Shown here: positions 11,622 to 22,734 of the stretch, piece after piece | How the letters are laid out: each line of letters opens with the position of its first letter | Position numbering within the stretch: the first letter of the stretch is position 1 | From: Rhizophagus irregularis | Lineage: Eukaryota > Glomeromycota > Glomeromycetes > Glomerales > Glomeraceae | Direction of reading: 5' to 3' | DNA: 64,000 nucleotides | Assembly (NCBI RefSeq): GCF_026210795.1 | Contig: NC_089439.1 | Coordinates: 186,001 to 250,000, forward strand | The notes under the pieces: model-generated | Seen by the model: only the letters and a program-made list of their open reading frames with translations | Database searches by the model: none | Told to the model about the DNA's origin: nothing | Made by a program: the position numbers and the translations under genes

Positions 11622-12351
11622 TTTGTCGCTTTTTGGACGAAGGTTACAAACTTTGTTTATCTTGTGATGATAGTGGTGTTGACAAAAATTTATCTAAGAA
11701 TCTTATAACTACCCGTTTAATATTTAATCTTTCTGGAATGGATTATAAAGAAGTCATACAATGAAATACTCTACTCTTGGACGACGAAAGTAAATTAAAT
11801 ATTAAAGGTCTTAGTTCACTAATGAAAGTGACTGTAGATGCACCTATGTCGCAACCTGTGTATTAAAAATTTCTATCAATTGATTGAACTAAGAAAACTT
11901 TTCATAATTTTTCTTCTTTTTGAGTCAATTTTCTCAGGTTTTTATCAAAATCTTGTTTAATTCGTATCGTATGCCGTGAAATAACCGGAAAAGAAAGCTT
12001 ATCACAATACAAACGGTATCATCGACGAACATGTTATCTTAGAGAAGACATGTAATCGGTTGCTCCGGAAGAATGGGATTTAATAATTGTTCAGATTAAA
12101 AATCTTCATCGCATCAAAATCGCAGAATTAGAAGGATCTTTGGGACAAAATCTAGACGTCATGAGTGATGAGAAAGAAGCAGTTTTGCGAGATGAATCAA
12201 TAATTAATAACGAAAAAAATTGTAATACCTTTTGTAGATTAATTCTTGCAGCAAACAAAAGTTAAATGCATCGGGATATCCATTTGATGATGATATCCAA
12301 GGTTTATTTAATGATATCGGTAAATTAAGAAATAATTTTTAGAATAGTTAA
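11622..12351 (+). pseudogene. Broken copy of the P1 gene (copy A)
   Basis: Homologous to the intact gene at 39062-39952. The reading starts mid-protein at GYKLCLSCDDSGVDKN and lacks the first ~55 codons. It carries a TGA after KEVIQ, a deletion after VTVDAP that removes part of NIKDVATC and shifts frame, TAA/TGA stops soon after, an ATG-to-TAA style change near REDM, and a TAG in place of the tryptophan codon near the C-terminus. It is clearly non-functional. Confidence 0.8.
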
Positions 12352-12525
12352 ATTACTTATAATATTATAGCTCACATTGAAATTATAAGATCTAGAGCAT
12401 TATAAATTTTACAATATCCTCAAAGAATATGAAGAGGTGCGAGGTTGCATTAATGAAATGCATTTTTTTTAAAAAAAACGTCACTAGTATTTTGTTATAT
12501 TGTTTTATGTAGATGTAGATTGAAT

Positions 12526-15396
12526 ACGCATCAGGAAATTTTTTCAGGCGATATATAGCAATATAATATATCACTTTATCGATATTTATCACATTATTTA
12601 TGAAATGTAATATATATCGATAATAATCGCAGTATCGATATGGATAAAAATGATAAATCATCAAATTTAAACCTAAATGATATATATCGATATTTAACAT
12701 AAATAATAAACAATCGATATTTAACTTAGACAATAAACATCAAAATTTACTTAAATGATAAACATCAAAATTTAATTTTATTTAATCATGATATTGTAAT
12801 ATACAAATAAAACGAAATAAAAATATAATTTAAATATAGTAATTCTACTCATAAATTTTAACCCGAACTCCGAAAGACGGAATTGATGAAACTACAAGAA
12901 AACTGAAGTAAATAGAAAAGTTAGCAAAAATTTCTAATAAAATAAAATAAAAAATCCAGTTCACAACAGGATGTTGCACCAAATTTCACACGTCCAAAGG
13001 GCAAAGGCCCAGCCATCTAAAAAAAAGGAAAGTTAAGCTGACACCTAAAAAAAGAAAAAAAAATCAGACTTTTTCAAATAAAAATCAAAAAAAAAATATT
13101 TTCAAAGCTTCAATTTACCGATCCAAGTCACCAAGAAAGAAACCGGTATCTAAAAAAAAATTTCAAGGTCGAAAGTTTGAAGGCGTCAAAACAAAGAGCC
13201 GATACATACCTAAAAAATTAAAATTTTTTATTTTTAAAATAAAAATAAGTTTCGAAACGAAGCCTTTAAAACTTACCAATTTAAAGTGGTAATGTCAAAG
13301 TTAACCTAAAAAAAAGAAAAAAAAATTAAAAATTTTATTTAAAAAAAAAACAAAATAAGTTTCAAAATGAAACTCTCAAAACTTACCGATCCAAAGTCAA
13401 AGTCGAAGCCAATACATACCTAAAAAAAGAAAAAAAATTAGAAATTTTTACTTAAAAAAAAGTCAAAAAAAAGTTTTGAAACGAAAAGAAACTTTCGAAA
13501 CTTACCAATCTGAACGAAAGATCAAAGCTGATATATGCCTAAAAAAAAGAACTAATTAAAAATTTTTATTTAAAAAAAAAGAAACAAGTTTTGAAGCGAA
13601 ACTTCCAAAACTTATCGATCCGAAGCGCAAATCGAAGCCAATACCTAAAAAAAGGAAAAAAAATAGATTATTTTTTAAAAAAAAACACAAGAAAGAAGGA
13701 AACTTCTGAAATTTACCGATCCAAAGCCCAAAAGGAAAATTAAAGCCGATCTGAAATACAAAATCCACGCGACCAGACCTGTCTAAAAAATAAAAAAAAA
13801 AATTTGAAATGTTAATAAACGTTTCATTACTGTAAAAATTAAAAAAAAATAAGGAAACTAACCACCATTTCCACAAGAGATCCGCCGAAATGAAAATGTT
13901 ACCTAAAAAATAAATTCGTAATTTTTTTTATTTTGTGAAAAGCGGTTAATTTAGGTGAAGGGAAGGATGAAAGAAAGGAGGAAACGAAAGAAAGGGAGAG
14001 AGGGGAACGAGAGAGAAGAACGAAAAAGGGGGAAAGATAAAAACGGAGAAGAGGAGGAAAAAGGGAAGAACGAAAAAGGGGAAAGAGAAAAACGGAAGGA
14101 TTTTGTTAAAAAAAGTTTAAAAATAGTTTAAGTAAAAAAAAGTAGATTAGTATTATGTGATACGTGATACACGTAATACATAATTTTGTAATGGGATGTG
14201 TATAACTAGGTCAAGCCCATAGATACCTATGTTTGCCACCTTGACCATTAACAAAGAATCCTTTATTTAATAATGAAAATATCAATAAAATATAAACAAA
14301 ATCAAATAATCATGCTTGGTTTCTAAGAAATTCATGAGAATCAAGTAAATTAAAATAAATTCATCGATTAAATCAAAAAAATTAATAAATTTATCAAAGT
14401 CTTAAATAAAATATCGTTGAATTTCCCCTTTTCGTTAATAAAATAATAATTTTTATAATAATAATTCCTGAATTCATAAAAATATTTCCTCTTTCTATAA
14501 TTAAAATTCTTCAATTTCAATTTTCTTCCTTTCGTTATTAATAAAAGTTGTATTCGATAATCATTTTTTCGCGAGATTTTTAATTTCAATATAAGTTTCC
14601 TTGTAAAAATATTTTCATCCCCTTTTTTGGTTTTCTTTTAAAATATTACTTTTCTTATAATTTCTTAAATATAATTTAAATAGATATTCATTAAAGAACC
14701 TATCTTACAATTTTACATACTCACAAAAAATATTAATAAGTCGATCATTACTATCTTCAATTTTCCACCGGTTGGACATTTTTATTGGTAAAACATTTTA
14801 AAATTTTTAAGTTTATACACTTAGAATAAATATATTACTGCGGTTTATAACTACTCAATAATTGTATTTTGTTAATAGATGTTTTTTAATTACCAACGAA
14901 CCAGAACTAAGATCAAACAATATAAAAAATTAATATTAATCTTGGTGGAATAATTGCGATAATTATTAAATTATTAGTGTTTATCATGTTGGTAATTATC
15001 AATATCGTACTAATCGTAGTTTATCAAAAATTATCGTGTTGAATTTTTCGATAATTATCAATACTGTGAATTAATATGTTTATTTTCTTCGATAATTACC
15101 AAAATCGTAAATTAATTTGTGAAATTTTTCAATGATCATTTAAACCGTAATTTATCAATAGTTAACTTATGGAATTTTTTCGTTATATATTTATATCATA
15201 AATTATCATCAATTAACATGCAGATTTTTTTTTGTTAAGCATCAATATTGTTAATTAATAGCAATTAACCTAGTGATAATTATTGGTAATCATCAAATTT
15301 GTTAATCATCGTTATATTTCTTGCGATAAAATGTGATAAATACCGATAGGGTGATGAACATCGATGTTTGTCTCCTGAAAAATTTTCCCGATGCGT
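12526..15396. mobile_element. 2.87-kb inverted-terminal-repeat element carrying a cassette array
   Basis: The left end is ACGCATCAGGAAATTTTTTC. The right end, reverse complemented, is ACGCATCGGGAAAATTTTTC, and the repeats continue as AGGCGA/AGGAGA for about 26 bases in all. The flanks join sequence that is continuous at 29115-29145 and 38885-38920 (TTGAATATGTACAAC), so those are empty sites. I could not define the target duplication exactly. Both subterminal regions (12540-12790 and 14930-15370) are full of ATCGATA/GATAATTATC motifs. No transposase frame is present. The middle holds the L2 cassette array. The superfamily is undetermined. Confidence 0.7.
12960..14130 (-). other. Cassette locus L2: pyrimidine leader and tandem exon-like cassettes
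   Basis: On the minus strand, a pyrimidine leader (about 14105-13935) is followed by cassettes with good splice signals on both sides. Exon-like blocks lie at 13902-13863 (40 nt), 13782-13717 (66), 13644-13616 (29), 13538-13506 (33) and 13419-13387 (33), with further ones down to about 12960. Acceptors are CTTTTTTTAG and donors GTAAGTTT or GTAAATTT; one donor is changed to ATAAGT. Several blocks share a theme, GTATTGGCTTCGA followed by TTTGGATCG. Lengths of 29 and 33 do not preserve frame and no long ORF results, so a protein product looks unlikely. Spacers are about 80-100 nt. It is either a noncoding spliced transcript or an amplified exon-intron unit. Confidence 0.45.
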
Positions 15397-15594
15397 ACAA
15401 CTTTTTTATTTTGTACTAAAGCAAATTCGTAATAGTAATAGATGACATGAAAATCGGCCTTGCCAACTTTTCGACATAATTTGCGTAGAGCCTCAGAGGG
15501 TGGGTTGATAATTATCCTGAGGGAGTACTCTGACGAATCGTTATCAATTTCTATTACTTAAGTTGTCTCATTTATAAAAGCTAATAATTTTTGT
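15397..15594. other. Flank shared with 38760-38920 (inverted)
   Basis: Homologous in inverted orientation to 28990-29115 and 38760-38890, for example CTGAGGGAGTAC and AGTTGGCAAGACCG (reverse complemented). It is the continuation of the P1 downstream flank interrupted by the element at 12526-15396. No gene. Confidence 0.5.
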
Positions 15595-15790
15595 TCTCCA
15601 CGCATATCATTAAAGCATGTTGTTCGTTAATGTAATCTCGACGCTCTGGGCACCGTATGTACAGTAGCTCCACGGCGACATCTAATGTAAAAAGCATACC
15701 CACACGGAACAAGGCAAGCGAATTGATAATTTTCCTCCTTATTACACACTACTATACAAGGACCGGCTTTGTGGGTTCAGGAAAAAGAGT
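15595..15790 (-). pseudogene. Degenerate RING-finger fragment
   Basis: On the minus strand one frame reads VCNKEENYQFACLVPCGYAF, then YIRCRRG. A second frame continues RCPERRDYINEQHALM. This matches a RING finger of the form C-x-x-C, PCGHxFCxxC, CPxCR. The first cysteine, the histidine of CGH (Y here) and the following FC cysteine (Y) are lost, and a frameshift separates the two halves. RING fingers act in E3 ubiquitin ligases; this copy cannot be functional. Confidence 0.6.
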
Positions 15791-15939
15791 GGGTGCCATT
15801 CTATATACTAAATTCGATAGAAGTATCATAGCATGATGGATTCTTGGGAAGCCATAAAACTGAAGACGAAAAGAGTCTATATTAGTCTATTTACACTTAC
15901 GGTACCATGAGATGAATTGATAAACTGAAAATCTGGCGT

Positions 15940-16830
15940 TTAAATTATCATTATCAGAAACTTTTAAATTAGAAACCAAATACGGACTATATCGAAAATT
16001 TATCGTGAAACTTTTAATCAGATTTGGTCGCGATTTAGTCTCATAAAGTTATAATTTAATATCGAAGTCGTTACTGCACATAGGCGATCGTCATCGAAAT
16101 TGTAAAAATGTATTATCGAATTTGTAAATAAATTGTAAAATTGTGTTTTCGAATTCGTAAATAGTAAAATATTATTAAATATTTAGTAAATTGTTCATTT
16201 TGAAATTGTGAAGTTTTAGGAAATAAATAGAGAAAAATACATATTTCGCACGTGAATCATATCTAAATTGTGACTAACTTCAATATTTCATCACTAAACT
16301 AATAGAAGACTTTTTGCTAGTCTTTCATTTGTAACTTAATTGTATTTCAAAAACATGCATCGATTATCATGTCTTTCACGTTAAATTTTGTTTATTCTTA
16401 CTAGTTACTGTACTGCATGACACCTTTTTTACCTTTGTTAGAAGACAGTGATATAACTTGGTTATACAAATCCAAATTCAAAAAAGATCCGAAAAAATCA
16501 CCTAAAAAAAAAGCACATAATGTTAACAAACGGTTTGTTAAAACATTAAAAACATTAAAAATAACTAAAAAGAGGTCAATACCTCACCAAGATATCACGC
16601 GTCCAGTGTCTGACCATTGCCAGGTCATAGTACTTGCTTTGAATTCAATATTTTTAAGGATACCACTACTACCTAAAAGAGAGAAAAACAAACTGTTAAT
16701 AAAGTTCGTTAAAAAAGTAAAGAAAAAACCTTATTTTTCACTTGCCAAAATCCGTGTTCAAAGAGACTCCTAGGCATTCCCCATCAGAAATCCCACACGT
16801 TCTCCGGCCGTCTATAGAAAAAAGAAACAA
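15940..16830 (-). repeat. Inverted duplicate of 34300-35225, with partial cassette array
   Basis: The reverse complement matches the plus strand at 34300-35225: the cassette with GACCTGGCAATGGTCAGAC and GGACGCGTGATATCTTGG, the stretch GTTATATCACTG, and the flank with AATTCACGTGCGAAATATG and TGACGATCGCC. The 118-codon plus-strand open frame at 16417-16773 is antisense to these cassettes and I do not call it. Confidence 0.6.
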
Positions 16831-17594
16831 ACCATTAGCGTTAGCAATCATTTCAATAAAAAAAAGAATAAATTAAAAAAAAATAGACCGATTTCTACCA
16901 ATCTATGCAAATAGCAACAATGCAACATACCACATTTGAATTGTTTTGACCATTTGTGTAGCATGTATTACCGGCGTAAAGCTGTTTCGATCTTTATCTA
17001 CGTTTCTCTTAGTGATAAATAAAATAAATTTGTAATTTTTTAGTGAAATTTAAATATAAATCTTTATTTAATATAATAGATTGTTTCATCAGAAAGTGTC
17101 TCTAATAATATTATTTTTTCTAACAAAAATTCAAGAGAATACTATTACAACAACACATTTAATTTCCTTCTAAAATAAAGTGGAGAATATTAGTTTCTTT
17201 GCGGACTTTACCTGTGGTATTAGCCCAAAGATAATAATTAAATCTTCAACTGATCATAAATGTTAGTTGTCAAAATTCGTGAAAAACCTCATTAAAAAGA
17301 CGAAAAATTTTCTGAATAAATTTTTTTTTTTTTTTAAGAAAAATTGTAATCTGTTCTTGTTATATATTTTAAATGTTACAACTTTTTCAATTTTACTAGA
17401 ATTATAATAAAAAATAATTGACATATAAATTAATCAACCCATTATATATGTTGGCATTAACAAATAATAGTCTTTTTTTTAAAAAAATAATATTTCTGTA
17501 ATTATTAGAATTATCTACACATGAGAAAAAGAATTTTTTTTTTTTTAGGATTTAATAATTACAATAATTGTCTGGACGCATTATGAAAAATGAT
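16831..17594. other. Duplicated spacer upstream of Hsp70 fragment 2
   Basis: Matches 30350-30880 in direct orientation (ATTGTTTCATCAGAAAGTGT, TAAAGTGGAGAATATTA, GGACTTTACCTGTGG) and 11060-11370 inverted. No gene seen; contains long A/T runs. Confidence 0.5.
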
Positions 17595-17818
17595 CGATCA
17601 CGTGAGTTTATTGTCCCTCACGTGACGTTATCCAATGAAATCGCAAATCGGAGTTTTATCTTTCTTTTCGCTCCGGACTTACAACGGTTTTCTTTCCTAG
17701 TAACTATTTTAATCTATAAGTTTTGTAATATACAATAAAATAAGATATAGTTAACACAGATTTTTAAGGGCAACATAGCCTACCATATAAGTAAATAGTG
17801 CCGAAAAAAGCATATGTT

Positions 17819-18104
17819 ATGAAGGAGCTGAGGACTTCGCAATTCCGAGATCCTACTTCTATTTGTAAAGATTTTGACAATCGTCTTGTAAATCATTTTG
17901 TATAAGAATTCAAAGTAAATTTAACAAAGTCATTTCATTCAATACACGTGCTATCCGTCATTTAAGAACGGCATGTGAACATGCAAAACGTTGAAAGTGT
18001 GAAGAGTCTTCACGATTGTCATATGACACCATTAATATTTTGTCAGAGAAATACATAAGGTAATAGGGAGATGTGTAAGTCCTATCTTTTATTTGTCAAT
18101 CACA
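17819..18104 (+). pseudogene. Hsp70 fragment, copy 2
   Basis: ATG 17819 reads [20 protein letters not shown], then NRLVNHFV, followed by a TAA where copies 1 and 3 have Gln (VQEF). A deletion and frameshift follow before the AIRHLRTAC remnant. It is the same Hsp70 nucleotide-binding-domain scrap as at 10522 and 31101, and the most decayed of the three. Its upstream CACGTG/CCAAT block (17595-17690) is retained. Confidence 0.65.
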
Positions 18105-18107
18105 TAT

Positions 18108-18293
18108 CCCTATAAAAATGAAATGTGTTAAATTCATTTTGTATTTGTGTTCATGTGTAAAAAACATCTAAAAAAGCACCATTTTGTCCGATTTATGTCT
18201 TATTACAAAAAAACAAAAATTAAACAAAATGGTACTTCTTTTAGACATTTATTGTACATGAGCAACAAATTTAACACATTTCGTTTTTATAGG
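18108..18293. mobile_element. Palindromic MITE-like element, copy 2
   Basis: The ends are CCCTATAAAAATGAAATGTG and CCTATAAAAACGAAATGTG (reverse complement). The inner hairpin arms are at 18165-18187 and 18224-18247. The 85-codon open frame at 18147-18404 runs through this palindrome and is not credible. Confidence 0.55.
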
Positions 18294-18783
18294 TGCATTA
18301 TTGATACATTCTTTGCTTTATTGTTAGGTCAAATATGTGCTAGTTCGAAATTATTAGCGGAAAGCTACTTTTTATTAGTTAAACTATACTTTCATTATTT
18401 GTAAATATCGGGCTTCGTAATGAATTATTTATAATCAATTAATTTCACATTATCATCAAAAGTTTCAGCTATAATTAAACATATACATGTGAAAAGCAAT
18501 GAAAGTGACGTGATGTATCATTGAATTTATTGGTCTTTTTGCAAAATGAAGGAAATCTGCCGGAGAAAGTAAAAATGAGTAAGTTTAATTTTAGCTTGAG
18601 AAACATTTAACTAAAAGTAGACTGTTCCGATAATTTCTCCTTTCTATGATAAAGGACTTTTAGTTGATCGAGCTGAGCTTTACGAAATCAAAAAAGAAGA
18701 TTGTTTTATGAAATTTTAGATGGTCATTTGGTTAACAGAGTACACAAAAAGGGATGTCAAGAAAATTGAACTTTCCGAATTTA

Positions 18784-18794
18784 ATATAAATAAG
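18784..18794 (+). promoter_or_regulatory. TATA-like element of SSP2
   Basis: ATATAAATAAG 68 bases upstream of the SSP2 ATG, in the block shared by all SSP copies. Confidence 0.5.
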
Positions 18795-18862
18795 AGTACT
18801 GAACACATTAATAAATCGTTATAAAAATTAAACTTGCCAAAGAAAACAATAAAAAAATTACA

Positions 18863-19194
18863 ATGAAAATGAACGGAACTATTCTTCATCTTTTTATCTT
18901 GAGTCTTTTGTCCTTCTTCGTCTTTAACACCTCCGCTAGTTGCGGTACTACTTCTTGTACATGCGATGGTGGCCAACCGCAAGGCCAATACTGTGGTGGT
19001 AAATAATAATTGAATGTCTTCGATGCTTGATTTCATTTTTTTTGTCTCATTTTGATTTTCTTTTCTTAGCTGACTTTGTTGATCCTAATTGCATATATGA
19101 TCATGTCTATGAATGCAATCCACAAGGTGGAGCATGTGATTATGGCTTTCGCGATTCCTGTGGTACCTGCGGTTGTTTGCAATGTCCTTGTTAA
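18863..19194 (+). CDS. Secreted 12-cysteine small protein, copy SSP2
   Basis: Exons 18863-18998 and 19070-19194 encode 86 residues. The intron is 71 nt, GTAAAT to TTCTTAG, phase 1. The signal peptide spans residues 1-25 (MKMNGTILHLFILSLLSFFV, then FNTSA). Cysteines are at 27, 32, 34, 44, 53, 61, 68, 76, 79, 81, 84 and 86. Conserved blocks are CTCDGGQPQGQYCG, DFVDPNC, VYECNPQGGAC and CGCLQCPC. Compared with SSP1, most changes fall in the x4 loop after the first cysteine, in the loop INITRV/IYDHV, and around CGTC/CYDC. A 161-bp MITE sits about 180 bases after the stop. The minus-strand frame at 18716-19036 is antisense to this gene. Confidence 0.82.
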
Positions 19195-19377
19195 TTACTA
19201 TATATGTATCGCTTATATAATCATAAAATAATAACATTATTTTATTAGTTCTACGCATGTATATTTTATTAACTACGTTATTAAGTATAGTATTATGTTA
19301 AACATATTTGTCAATTTTTTAACTATTAAATTATTATTATTCATTATTATTATTATTATTATAAAAATTTTGACTTA

Positions 19378-19538
19378 TCGCCGTTTTCAAAATTATGTAC
19401 GCAGTTAAATTTGAATAAGAAAAAAGAAACCCGAAAACCAGACGAAATATGGATAAAAACTGAATGAAAACCGGGCGAATATTGGTATTCGAATATACAA
19501 TTACAAATAAACTGCGTACACCATTTTGAAAACGGCGA
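19378..19538. mobile_element. 161-bp TA-flanked MITE downstream of SSP2
   Basis: The inverted ends are TCGCCGTTTTCAAAAT and ATTTTGAAAACGGCGA, and the repeat continues through GTACGCAGTT/AACTGCGTAC. TA flanks both sides. The corresponding sites after SSP1, SSP3 and SSP4 read CTTAATA without insertion, so this insertion is younger than the duplication. A TA duplication suggests a Tc1/mariner-type driver. Confidence 0.75.
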
Positions 19539-20519
19539 TAATAATATAACAATAAATCATTTTATTTAAATTTAAATATATGTATAACCTGGATCTTAAA
19601 AAGTAGTAATACGAATTTTTTTTAATCTATTAAATAATATTTGATGGCAAATAATTTAAATTTGCATATTCTTTTTAATGAACAATTATTAATTTATAGA
19701 GATAAATATTTAAATAACTGAACTTAAATTTGCATATTTTTTTAATGAATACTTTACTAAGGGCAAAAATTTAACTTTATTCTAAATTTACAATTTATCA
19801 TTATTTGAAATGAATTTCGGCCTGTAATACAATGGACGTCATAGTCATCATACGTACAACTCAGTGATCTGTGCCACGTGATTTAGTGCCGGCCCAACAT
19901 CTCTGGATAAAATTACGGACGATACAGTTCTAAGTCTTCAAATTCTATTTAACTTGTTCCAATCTATACTAAATCAACTATTATTATCATAAATACAGCA
20001 TAAATACGGTTTAGACGAGTAAATCTTTAAAGCAACATAAAATTATATACAGTAAATGAATGTACGATATGTATTAAATCTTTTTTATCGTGAGGTTACG
20101 ATATTTTTTTTTTTTAGATATTTAAATTTTAAATTTACATTTAGTTTTTCGCGATTATAAAGATATTGATTAGATAATTTTATTTTAATTAAAATTTGTA
20201 CATGAGTAACTTCATTATTAAGGAAAACAAGGAAATAAATTAAGAGACGGGAAACGAACGATAGAACATTTTCAGATAATTGATCATCTCATACTTGATT
20301 ATCTATTATCTATATAAAATATATAAATGTATAATTTAGTATAATAAATATCATTGTCAAATGATTATCATTGTCAAATAAAAATCATTCATAAGAAATT
20401 TTGTGAAATAATTATTATTTTTTCAAATACACGATTATAAAGGTTAAAATGTAATTCCGGTGATTTGTGTTATCATATCACAATTGTCACACATGAAATT
20501 GGAAATTTTTTAGTTTAAA
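19539..20519. other. SSP2 downstream flank and unique AT-rich DNA
   Basis: To about 19830 the sequence is the common SSP 3' flank (GGCAAATAATTTAAATTTGC, GAATTTCGGCCTGTA). From there it diverges from the other copies, so the promoter-leader-cassette part is missing here. No gene to 20520. Confidence 0.45.
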
Positions 20520-22734
20520 CTAGCAGTTACCCGTTGCTCTGCACCCAATGAGTTTGTTTAAATAAAAAATTTTAGTATTATAATGTAATACTAAGTAAAT
20601 TAAAGATGGTATAATTAGGAATTTAATATAGGTAATAATTAGTTAACAAAAATTAATAAAAAATTATAATTATAATATTAGAATAAATTATATTGGGAAT
20701 TGGTAAGCATCGCCTGGGTCTTCGATCATGCGGCAGATTTAATATTTTTGATTGGCCAGATTGGCCACATGATCGCGCCATATTATCGAATCTCATTTTA
20801 ATTATAGGTTCAAGGTTCGTTTTCTCAGTTATTTCGGTCTCGAGGTATTTTTCTTTTTTTCTATTTATTTTTATTTCTAACTTACATCCTTACACTTTGT
20901 TCTTACTATTTCTATTTCATTATTTTTAGGTCTTTTAGTCCTTCCGGTTCTGCAATTATTAAGGTTCAGTTATTTTTCACTTCACATTTCGTTTCTTATT
21001 TTTTTATTTTTTTTATTTTGTTTCTATCTTATATTTCGTTTCTTACTAACCTCATTTTTATTACTTTATGGTTTATTTTTACTTGGTTTCCTATCATTAC
21101 CTTTTGCTACCCAACCTCCTATCATGATCATTTTTTTATTTTTTGTCTCTCATCATTTTTCACCTCCTATTACTTCTCATTATTCCATTCTTTTCGTCTC
21201 TCATTATTTTCTATTACATCTTTTCATTTTCCATTATTTCTTTTTCTCTCCTGTTTGCTTCCCATCATTTCTTTTTGTCTCCCATCACTCCTTTTCATCT
21301 TCCCATCACTTCTTTTTGTCTCCCATCACTCCTTTTAGTCTCCCATCACTCCTCTTCATATTCCTATCACTCCTATTCATCTTCCATCATGTCCTATTTC
21401 TCCTTACTCCCTTTCATCTTTTATTACTTCTCATTACTCCATTGTTATTTCATTTTTTTATTAACATCTTTTTTCTTGATCATTGTAATTTACTTATCTT
21501 TTCTTTTATTTGTATCACTTCATTAAAAAATAAATACAGTGATTTTTTTAAATGTGTGTTTAAATTTTAATATTTGCAAATAAAATTTCATTAGATAAGA
21601 TTATTTTGGATAAATATGTTTGTAAAAAAAAAAATTTTTTTAAAATATAAAAATTTTTAGCCAAGTTTGAAAAAATCAGCCGTCAGCCAATTAATAAATT
21701 TTACTCTTTATATATTGTACATCATGTGACATATTTAAAAAAAAAAATTCAGGCGACAATCGCCCAGGCGACGTTTAGCATTATATTTACAATAATGTAG
21801 CTATTTATATTAATGATTTGACGTTTAAGTGTAGAATGAATTCGGATTAATTAAGAAATTGTGAAAAAATAATTATCAATAAAAATTGATTAACTTTTTA
21901 GAAGTATTTTCGAAAAAATTTTAATATTATGAAAATACTACAAATATTTTTATTAATTAATTATAAATTTTATAATTATTTCTTATTATTTTATATTATG
22001 TCAATCTTAAATTCATAACCAACTTAGCAGTTAGGAAAAATATTTGAAGAATTAAATGTATTAAAATCTGTTCATTTCATTTATTATTATTCTTTTTGAT
22101 ATTCATTTTACTTGATAAATTATTAATTTAACTAAACCATTTGAATTAAAATCTTATTCAAAAATCTGCTGGTGATTATTTAGAGAATTTCGGATATGGA
22201 TGATTTTTATGAATTTGAAAATCAAACTATTTATCCAGCATTAAATTTAATTGAAAAACCTTAATCATCTTTCTATAAACGTCGGTCAATCTTCCTAACT
22301 TGATTTTTTTTTTAAAAAAATAATAATTTTGTAAATATATTTAATACAATATTTTATTTATTTAATAATAATAAAAAATTAAAAAAAAATTTGGGGCAAA
22401 GAAAAAGAATAAAGAAAGAAATCGGTTTAAAAAAAAATGGAAATTTCCGAAAAAAAAGGAATCTGAAAAAAAAATAAATACCAAAAAAATTCTGAAATAA
22501 TTCGGTCCAAAAAAGAGTAAAAAAAATATGGTCTAAAAAAAAAAGATCAAAAAAAAAATTAATATAAAAAAAATCGGTCTAAAAGACCGAAAGTCCGAAA
22601 CAATAGGATAATTTTTTCAGTTTGGGAAAAAAAAAATTAAACCTAAACGGGAAAAGAATGAGAAAAATCAAAATTTTCGGTATGAAAAAAGATGAAAATT
22701 TTAAAAAAGGAAATACAAAATAAAATTAAAAAAT
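20520..22734. other. Low-complexity region with pyrimidine repeats; no gene
   Basis: At 20520-20560 there is a motif CTAGCAGTTACCCGTTGCTC followed by TGCACCC. At 20700-20800 a patch with more G+C reads in part GCATCGCCTGGGTC. At about 22165-22260 a stretch reads SAGDYLENFGYG then a stop, perhaps an F-box protein scrap. From 22385 to 22720 the sequence is purine-rich (AAAAAAGAxx). I cannot support any gene. Confidence 0.4.
21120..21440 (+). repeat. Pyrimidine-rich imperfect tandem repeat
   Basis: Repeats of a roughly 18-20 bp unit such as TCTCCCATCACTCCTTTT recur, with variants CTTCCCATCACTTC and TTCCTATCACTCC. The several overlapping open frames here (Ser/Phe/Leu/His-rich) arise from the repeat and are not genes. 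The composition resembles the pyrimidine leaders of the cassette loci, so it may be an expanded leader. Confidence 0.6.

Noticed and set aside
12392-12733. 113-codon minus-strand frame rich in Tyr/Ile
   Set aside because: It crosses the boundary of the 2.87-kb element and its ATCGATA subterminal repeats.
16417-16773. 118-codon plus-strand open frame rich in lysine
   Set aside because: It is the antisense of splice-bounded cassettes (A-rich because the other strand is T-rich), and the same DNA is inverted at 34300-34690 where this frame is not kept.
18716-19036. Minus-strand frames opposite SSP2 and SSP4 (also 31981-32259)
   Set aside because: They are antisense shadows of the SSP signal-peptide exon.
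20520-20570. CTAGCAGTTACCCGTTGCTC as a possible Helitron or repeat end
   Set aside because: No CTRR end with a hairpin or second boundary found nearby, and no Rep/helicase sequence.
21018-21570. Overlapping Ser/Phe/His-rich frames
   Set aside because: All three frames are open because of the pyrimidine tandem repeat; not coding.
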